Positions 57,801-64,000 of a stretch of DNA of 64,000 nt are shown here, piece by piece. Each line of letters opens with the position of its first letter. The stretch's first letter is position 1. The stretch is from Phytoseiulus persimilis (taxonomy: Eukaryota > Arthropoda > Arachnida > Mesostigmata > Phytoseiidae). Made by a program: the position numbers and the translations under genes. Location of the stretch: the NCBI GenBank assembly GCA_037576195.1, contig CM075101.1, positions 44,640,001 through 44,704,000 of the forward strand, written 5' to 3'. Under the pieces are notes generated by a model. The model worked only from the letters and a program-made list of their open reading frames with translations. It was not told the origin of the DNA and did no database searches.

Positions 57801-60800
57801 CGACGTCGAAACAACACGTGTAACCTTTTCCGGGGATCCGTACACGAATATTCGATCTGGCAGGGTTCTATGGGCTTGGTCGAGCATGATTCGCGTGTGA
57901 CCCAAGAGAGTTACCGCCCATCATATCCATCTCTGCCGCACACCGCGTCCGGACGAGAGTGAGAACGACTCCGAGATTTCCGCGAGATCAGAACAGAGAC
58001 CCACGAATAGCTAGCAGAAATGCAACAGCTTCGTGGCCGGACCAGGATCCCGACCCCAGCCCAGGGGACCAACGAATGTTGCCGTTCAGAACTCTCGGCG
58101 CGACGACCTATTTTCTATCAAGCTATTGGGGCGGCTGAGTGTCGCAGAGATACCTGACAGAAACGCCCGGGCAAATAACCCGGGCGAGAGTTCCTGTCCA
58201 AGACTGAAAGGGCCAACAGTTCCGAGGGCGGCGAGTCAATAAACATTTTCTTCGATTGTTTCTCCAAACTACGATACTATTTAGTCATGCGAATACCTCT
58301 GCCAGTGTTGGTTCACTGTTTTCTGCCCAGTACCTCGACCGGTGTGTTCGGATCATCGAAGCGCCTCGGCTCTTCTCCGAGAAATGACGGCCTGGTGACG
58401 GCCAGCTGTAACTCAATCCTTTGGGGCAATCCATCTCCTTCCAACTTTCAGAGTGCAGTCGCGTGGCTTCCGGAGAGAGAATGCGCTTCGGTTCAGCGGA
58501 GCAAGTCGAGAGGGGGCTGCTTTGGGATGTCTCTTCAACATTTTGCTGAGGCGATTAGCGGACTGACCAAATGACGTTGGTCGATGTCATTGGTCCGTCT
58601 AACGGCGCTGCGCATCGGCCGCGTCGCTGGGCCGATGACGTCCAATCCAGCGAGCTGTCGATACCGGAAGCAATGGATCATCCTGATGGAGCTCGAAGCC
58701 GTTGGATTTTTTTTCATCCTTGCTTTCGGAGTGGAGGCTGTCGCGCTCGGACTTGATGCGGCGCTACAGTTCTAATTTTGTATCAATCTCCAACTTAGAT
58801 TTGGAGTGAGTTTCGTGTGGAAGCCGTGCGCCGTTCTCGGACTGTCAGAAACTATTCTCGTCGTCCGCCGAATCTCCATGCAGCAGCTGAGGACTGAGCC
58901 AAGATGGGACGGGGAGAGGATAGATGTTTGAATGGCGTTCATAACAAATCGGATTCTTCCCGCTCGAGATCGGACTCGAAACGCTTCTCGGTGCTCCGTT
59001 CCGGAATTATCGGGAAACATGGGACGAACAACAAAAACCGAATCAAAGTTCCACCGTGCTGTTCCTCGAGAGAGATGCTCGTTGGGGACGGCTGTATGCA
59101 TTGCCTGTTGCTGCCGTTCGGCTTGCGACATCACGTATCCCGGGGACGCTCGTAGAACGTCTGGACTGTTTGTGGATCCTGCTTGGGCGAGACTTTGGTC
59201 CAGTGTGAGTCGGCCGAGACTCCGAGAACGTTTGAGGTGTCAGCGAGGATCGACACAATATATGAAGAGCAATCAGTACTGGAACGAGCAATCAGTACTG
59301 GACTGCAATGGCAGCGGCAACGTTTGCGCAATGAACGACGACCCTAGGAACGACACTCGGAGAAGAATAGAGACGATAACCGCAAGAAATGTCAACAGAA
59401 AAAGCTCCTGTCTGTGGCGTCGCGGCGAAGAGAGCAACCGCAGCATAAGTCGGAGAAATTTCGAACGAGCCTGTGGAGACTTCCTTTTCACAACAGACTG
59501 GCCCCTATCGAATCTCATGTTGGGGCCAACCGCTGAATTGTGAAAGCGGAGCAAATAATCAGCTGGAGCCCTGACTCCTCCTCCAATGGGCGGTTCGGAC
59601 TCGCCCCTCGTGACATTTCATGTGAACGGAGCGACAAGTAATTGTCGTTGGTCTGGCGACATCTTCGAGTCGCAGAGGAGCTCTCTCCATGGACACATGG
59701 GCTCGCTCCATCGAGTTTCGTCCAATGTCATTCTTTTCTCCTTGCGTTCGTTAAATGTAGCTTCGATCCGGTTCGGAAAATCCAAAGCACCCACTGGACG
59801 ATGTCGAAATATGTACCCTACAACTGCATAGTAGACTCTCATTCTGGTACTGCTCGCGAAACTCGGGAAACATAAGACTCGAGATTCTCGGTTTCGGTGT
59901 GACCTTGAACTCAATATTTGAGATCAACATTTTCCTCCATCTTTGCCAAGAACTCGTCTTTGTTCAATGGCACAGTCGCGTTAGTCAACTAACCGCGAAA
60001 CAATGACTGGCTCTAACATCTATCCGCCGAAACCACGTGAATCTGCAACCCGAGACCCAGCCCTGAGCTCTCCTGAGCTGAGTACTTGAGCATCATCACC
60101 AAATTCTTTTTCTTCAAATTTTCAGGAGGCGATGAAATCGAAAGCACCTCAGTTACATCTCGAGTACCGGTTCTACAAGTTGCTTGGAAACGCTGGTGAG
60201 TTCGATTGGGAAGTTTGACATGTAATCTTCGGACGACTCTTCTTGAAAATCGCGCTCTCTAGTTCCGATCGAAATAGATTGGAACCCACGCTATCGTATT
60301 TCCATGCGACATTCTTCCCGTCACGTTGATGGAAATACTCGAACGGCTCGATTCGCCAAGAACGTTATTTGACCAAGAAGAGGGACATCTAATGCATCGA
60401 ACGTATGCCCGAGACCGGACCAGAAAAATGAACCCCATTGTGACCGAGGTTTTCTGTTTCTTCCAGAGGGAATTCCAAAAGTTTACTATTTTGGGCCATG
60501 CGGCAAATACAACGCTTTAGTGATGGAACTTCTCGGGCCAAGTTTAGAAGACCTTTTCGATTTGTGTGATCGGCGGTTTTCACTCAAAACAGTGCTATTG
60601 GTTGCGATTCAGCTGTTGCATCGTATCGAATACGTTCATCAAAAGCATCTGATCTATCGTGACGTGAAGCCGGAGAACTTTTTAATTGGTCGCACCTCAA
60701 CCAAAAAGCAGGACTGCATACACATCATTGACTTCGGACTCGCCAAAGAGTACATCGATCCGGAGACTAACAAGCACATCCCGTATAGAGAACACAAGAG

Positions 60801-61927
60801 CCTGACAGGGACGGCGAGATATATGAGTATTAATACACATTTGGGTGAGTGTCTTCCGAATTTTGCATTCCTTCTCCATTGCTCCCTCCTGATTCCAATG
60901 TATATCCAGGAGATCTGAAGCGGAGGCGTTTTCCTCTCGAGAACTCATATCGATTTTCGAAAATGGTTGCAGGCAAAGAACAAAGCAGACGGGACGATCT
61001 TGAGGCGTTAGGCCACATGTTCATGTATTTTTTGCGAGGCTCGTTACCCTGGCAAGGGTTGAAAGCCGACACCCTCAAGGAACGTTACCAAAAAATTGGC
61101 GACACTAAAAGAAGCACTCCAGTCGAAGCTCTTTGCGAAGGATATCCCCCGGAGATGGCCACTTATCTGAGGTGAATGTTCTCTCTGCGAGCGTCCATTG
61201 GAAGAACGCGCCTGGCGTTCGAACTGCCGTCGGGATTCAAGCTCACAGAAACATTCCCTCTTCCAGATATGTTCGTAGACTGGATTTCTTTGAGAATCCA
61301 GATTATGATTATATGCGCAAATTGTTCAAAGACCTCTTCGACCGGAAGGGATACGTTGACGAAGGCCAATTCGACTGGACAGGAAAAACAATGGTGAGTC
61401 ACGAAATTCTGGTCATCTCGGAGGTTCGCGTTTCTCAAGCGTACGGGATTGCTAATCTGAGATGTTCTTCTCGCATAGGGCGGGAGCTCTTCTGCCGGAG
61501 CGAAACCCACTTGGGCCACTGGAGATGGTGCGGGAGGTCATCTCAATGCTGGTCTCAAGACCTCAGGAGCGCCTGGTGCCGGCGGTGAGAAAGGTACTTC
61601 GGTGGATCCCAGCAACCCCCTCGGACAGCTTCAAGGCTCGGTGCAGGTGGTCAGTTCGACAGTAGGCGGAGAAGGTATCGCGGATGACCCCAATATGGGC
61701 CATTCCAACACCCCCATCGCGGTTCCTGTCGAAGTAGAAATCATCTCGGAAACGAAGTACGTCGGATGCGTTGTTCGCAGCTGAAATTCAGCATTTGTCC
61801 TCTCGTTTCTTTTTGGCTCCCCGTATGTTGAAGGGTCCGCAGGAAGACCGCTATAAACTCCTTGTTCCGTTGTTGCAGGTGTTGCTGTTTTACTAAGAAG
61901 AAGAAGAAACTGAATCGACCAAAGTGA
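51899..61927 (+). CDS. CSNK1G: Casein kinase 1 gamma (CSNK1G / gilgamesh orthologue), eight exons, 444 aa
   Basis: Membrane-associated Ser/Thr kinase of the CK1 family. In animals CK1-gamma phosphorylates the Wnt co-receptor LRP6/Arrow, and gilgamesh acts in polarity and cell migration. Exons: 51899-52091, 57596-57636, 60126-60195, 60467-60844, 60973-61171, 61267-61393, 61479-61756 and 61879-61927. All are GT-AG, all phases agree, and they total 1335 bases. The glycine-rich loop IGCGNFGEL is at 54-62, the ATP-binding Lys at 77 (VAIKL), the catalytic [10 protein letters not shown] with Asp167, and IIDFGLAK with Asp190. The CK1-specific [15 protein letters not shown] ends at 228, and [10 protein letters not shown] is at about 252-261. 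The C-terminus is [16 protein letters not shown], a Cys cluster plus basic stretch that is palmitoylated in CK1-gamma and anchors it to membranes. The ATG at 51899 is the first in frame; the frame upstream opens only with non-ATG codons. Confidence 0.96.
52092..57595 (+). other. CK1-gamma intron 1 (5.5 kb)
   Basis: Donor GTGAGT, acceptor TTTTTCAG. It contains (CGGC)n/(AGCT)n microsatellites at 52187-52228, a GCCGCTCACGAGCGGC hairpin at about 55260-55276, and open frames on both strands (53264-53557 minus, 55520-56179 plus, 56128-56475 minus) without recognisable domains. No nested gene is supported. Confidence 0.45.
52187..52228 (+). repeat. Tetranucleotide microsatellite (CGGC)n then (AGCT)n
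   Basis: A TCGGCCGGCCGGCCG run and then AGCTAGCTAGCTAGCTAGC. It lies within CK1-gamma intron 1. Confidence 0.85.
58164..58186. repeat. Perfect 8-base-pair GC hairpin in intron 2
   Basis: CGCCCGGG, loop CAAATAA, CCCGGGCG. All eight pairs are G-C, so this is a strong stem in DNA or RNA. It lies inside CK1-gamma intron 2 with no known role. Confidence 0.7.
59267..59303 (+). repeat. 19-base tandem duplication
   Basis: GAGCAATCAGTACTGGAAC is immediately followed by GAGCAATCAGTACTGGAC. It falls where two protein-like minus-strand frames meet. Confidence 0.85.
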
Positions 61928-64000
61928 CGGAGTTTAGAGTGTGGCTTGGGTGCAGGACATCTGCAATGTGGACTCGAAAACAGAGAGCCCGAGGCGATTG
62001 TTTTACTCGCTGGGTCTTCATAGAGGGTTCGATCAAGAAAAAAACGAACACGAACATGGAGGCAGACGAAGAAACAAACAAGCAAACAAACGACCGCTGA
62101 GTATACACACGTGAACGCATATTCGTCACCCTTTCGACACACTTCCAAACACAGAGCGCAGAAACGGTGTCGATTGGCGGTCGTCTCGAATTGTAATTTA
62201 TGCCTTGCTTTATGTGACTTTATTATGATGATGCTGGTGTTGTTGTTAGAGAGCCACTTGTAGTGAGAGTGTAGACGCCTGAAACTGAAAGTGGATTACA
62301 TGCAGAGGGGTCGCCACTAATGCCACACTTGAAGTCCCATTTTTCGTTCCATTTCTCCTCCACTTGATGGTGGACCCGACTCAGAGTACCGTGACGCGGA
62401 ATTTGTTGCCTTAGTTGCTTGAGGCGGTCGCTCTTCCAAGACCCGATGCAGAACCACAAAGTAAAACACGACTCCAAAAAAACGAAGACAAAGCAGCCCG
62501 CCCTCGAACGTGGCTTTCTCGTCTCTCCACACCGGCTCCTCACTCCTACCCTTGAACTAATTGAAACCACTTCAAGTCTCCTCCTTGTTCTTCACGTCCC
62601 AAATAGGTCGAATCACCGTCAAGAAATGTTGCTCCAAGTGTGTGATGCTGAAACAGAAGACAACATCAAAATGAACAAATACCGCCCTAGTCCAGCGAGT
62701 GGGCAGCGGAGGTTGAAGGCCTACGCGGAACGCGCACACGCGAGCGCGCGAGACCAGCCACGACCACGTTTGCCCTCTCAGCAGAAGTCATTGTATGTGT
62801 ATGAAGAAAACTGAACGGAACTGTTGGCGATCACGACCGGCCTGCCGACAGCAATCGTCGTGGACGGGTTCGGTCCACTCTCAATGTCGATAAGCAACTT
62901 TAATGATGATGGTGACGATAATGATGCATGATTATTACATAACGCGGAAAGAGCATGGACCGGGATCGTTCAACCTGGAGCTACGCTCGCGCTGGCTCGA
63001 GGGAACTTGGGCCCGAGCTGCGTCGTTAGCAAAAATGTTCACAATTGCAGATCAAGCTGGAATCGATGTCAGGAGACGACTCGCACGGTCTCCTGATACC
63101 CAGATGTAAGATTTCGGAAAGAAAAGAAGACAAGAAAGGGATTTGTCAATCGAAGAACCTATCATGGTGGCGACGATGAGCGACTGGTTCTCATAGAGAT
63201 AGCATACCGCGGCAATTAATGTTGATGATGACTATTACGATGGAAAAAATGAATGCAATCTATGGAAGTTGTCAAAATGAAGAAACCAGTGAATCATTCT
63301 TTGAATCGACGCTTTTACTCTCCGAGTTCCTTCTGTATCATCTGTTCCGTAACATCGACCCCGGCGGTCTCGTCGTCCGGAGCCGCTCATGATCCTGGGG
63401 TGATTGGGAAACGGCGATAGAGAACCAAATAATGAACCGAAACCAAAACGGGCAGTTCGTCATCTGACGGGCGGACTCGATCATCGACGTCGGGTCGGAT
63501 TCGCCGCTATCCCGAACAGAAAAAGAGGAACTTGTTCGCGAAAACTCTGTGCGAAACGTCCGTATCCAGCACTAGCCATCGCCGTGATCATTTTCGAAAT
63601 TTGAATAGCTCTCCATGAAACGCTCACGAGCGCTGTTGAAACTGTCCAAGAGGCATCGATGTATTACTTATCATTCATTTGATTCTCACATCAATTATCA
63701 AGGTGGGAATTCGTTCCGTGGTTCAGAGCGTTATCGAGGGAATAGTCCAACGGCGACCAAACCGCAAATTCGAATGTAGATTATTCCACATTTCTCTGTC
63801 GGGTCGCGTTCCAGACATAGAACAGGACCGAAGGTTCTGGAATAACCAACACGGGGCACGGGGATGCAATGCAAAAATATGATCTTGATGAGAGTCGATT
63901 ATGTCATGTCCGGAAAGCGCGAGACAAGGGACCCATGTATGTGGAGCCCGGTCACCGAAGTAGACACGGTTTGACATGCGGATGGACCGAATGTATGTAT
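61928..64000. other. CK1-gamma 3' untranslated/downstream region
   Basis: The first part should be 3' untranslated region, but I found no AATAAA in the first few hundred bases. Open frames such as 62419-62814 plus and 61741-62148 minus lack motifs. The last kilobase shows nothing I can name. Confidence 0.35.

Larger units (their letters stand above)
57637..60125 (+). other. CK1-gamma intron 2 (2.5 kb)
   Basis: Donor GTGAGT, acceptor TTTTCAG. It contains a perfect hairpin at 58164-58186 and, on the minus strand, a frame with one hydrophobic segment (59273-59554). I do not recognise a gene. Confidence 0.45.

Overview
This is a eukaryotic nuclear window of roughly even base composition. Its genes have introns of about 80-150 bases with GT-AG ends, alongside some long introns (5.5 kb in one gene). 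An innexin gap-junction gene rules out a plant, fungus or bacterium and points to a protostome invertebrate. The gene set (innexin, FoxQ2, CDV3, CK1-gamma) fits an arthropod. The style of the LINE tails and the ZSWIM3-like gene make a chelicerate (mite or tick) my best guess. The organism is an inference that I cannot confirm from the sequence.

Layout. (1) 1.84-5.33 kb, plus strand: a multi-exon ZSWIM3-like gene, a host gene family related to MULE transposases. It has a readable N-terminal domain, a SWIM zinc finger and a conserved C-terminal end, but the middle of the transposase-like core does not assemble cleanly. (2) 5.65-7.2 kb, plus strand: a broken Copia retrotransposon (integrase and reverse transcriptase pieces with in-frame stops). 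A possible Copia RNase H fragment follows on the opposite strand. (3) 8.39-9.46 kb, plus: an intact single-exon innexin, followed by a diverged tandem duplication of about 140 bases. (4) 10-29 kb: a long interval with no gene I can recognise, only simple repeats, inverted repeats and short unconvincing open frames. (5) 29.53-30.27 kb, minus: an intronless FoxQ2-type forkhead gene with a C-terminal Groucho-binding-like motif. (6) 32-40 kb: repeat-rich, with an 88-base hAT-like miniature element, LINE tails on both strands, a 48-base minisatellite and a pogo/Tigger-like miniature element with perfect 26-base terminal inverted repeats. (7) 41.29-44.21 kb, minus: a complete five-exon CDV3 homologue with two polyadenylation signals downstream. 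(8) 46.2 kb, plus: another LINE tail. (9) 51.9-61.93 kb, plus: a complete eight-exon casein kinase 1 gamma gene ending in a Cys-Cys-Cys plus polybasic membrane anchor. Its first two introns occupy about 8 kb and contain unexplained open frames.

The genes look like ordinary unlinked metazoan neighbours rather than an operon or gene cluster: one gap-junction channel, one transcription factor, one Wnt/membrane kinase and one small conserved cytosolic protein. I see no CRISPR, tRNA or rRNA. The most useful observations are the exactly delimited miniature elements, the ZSWIM-like gene with an apparently damaged core, a possible alternative C-terminus of CDV3, and repeat families shared between distant parts of the window.
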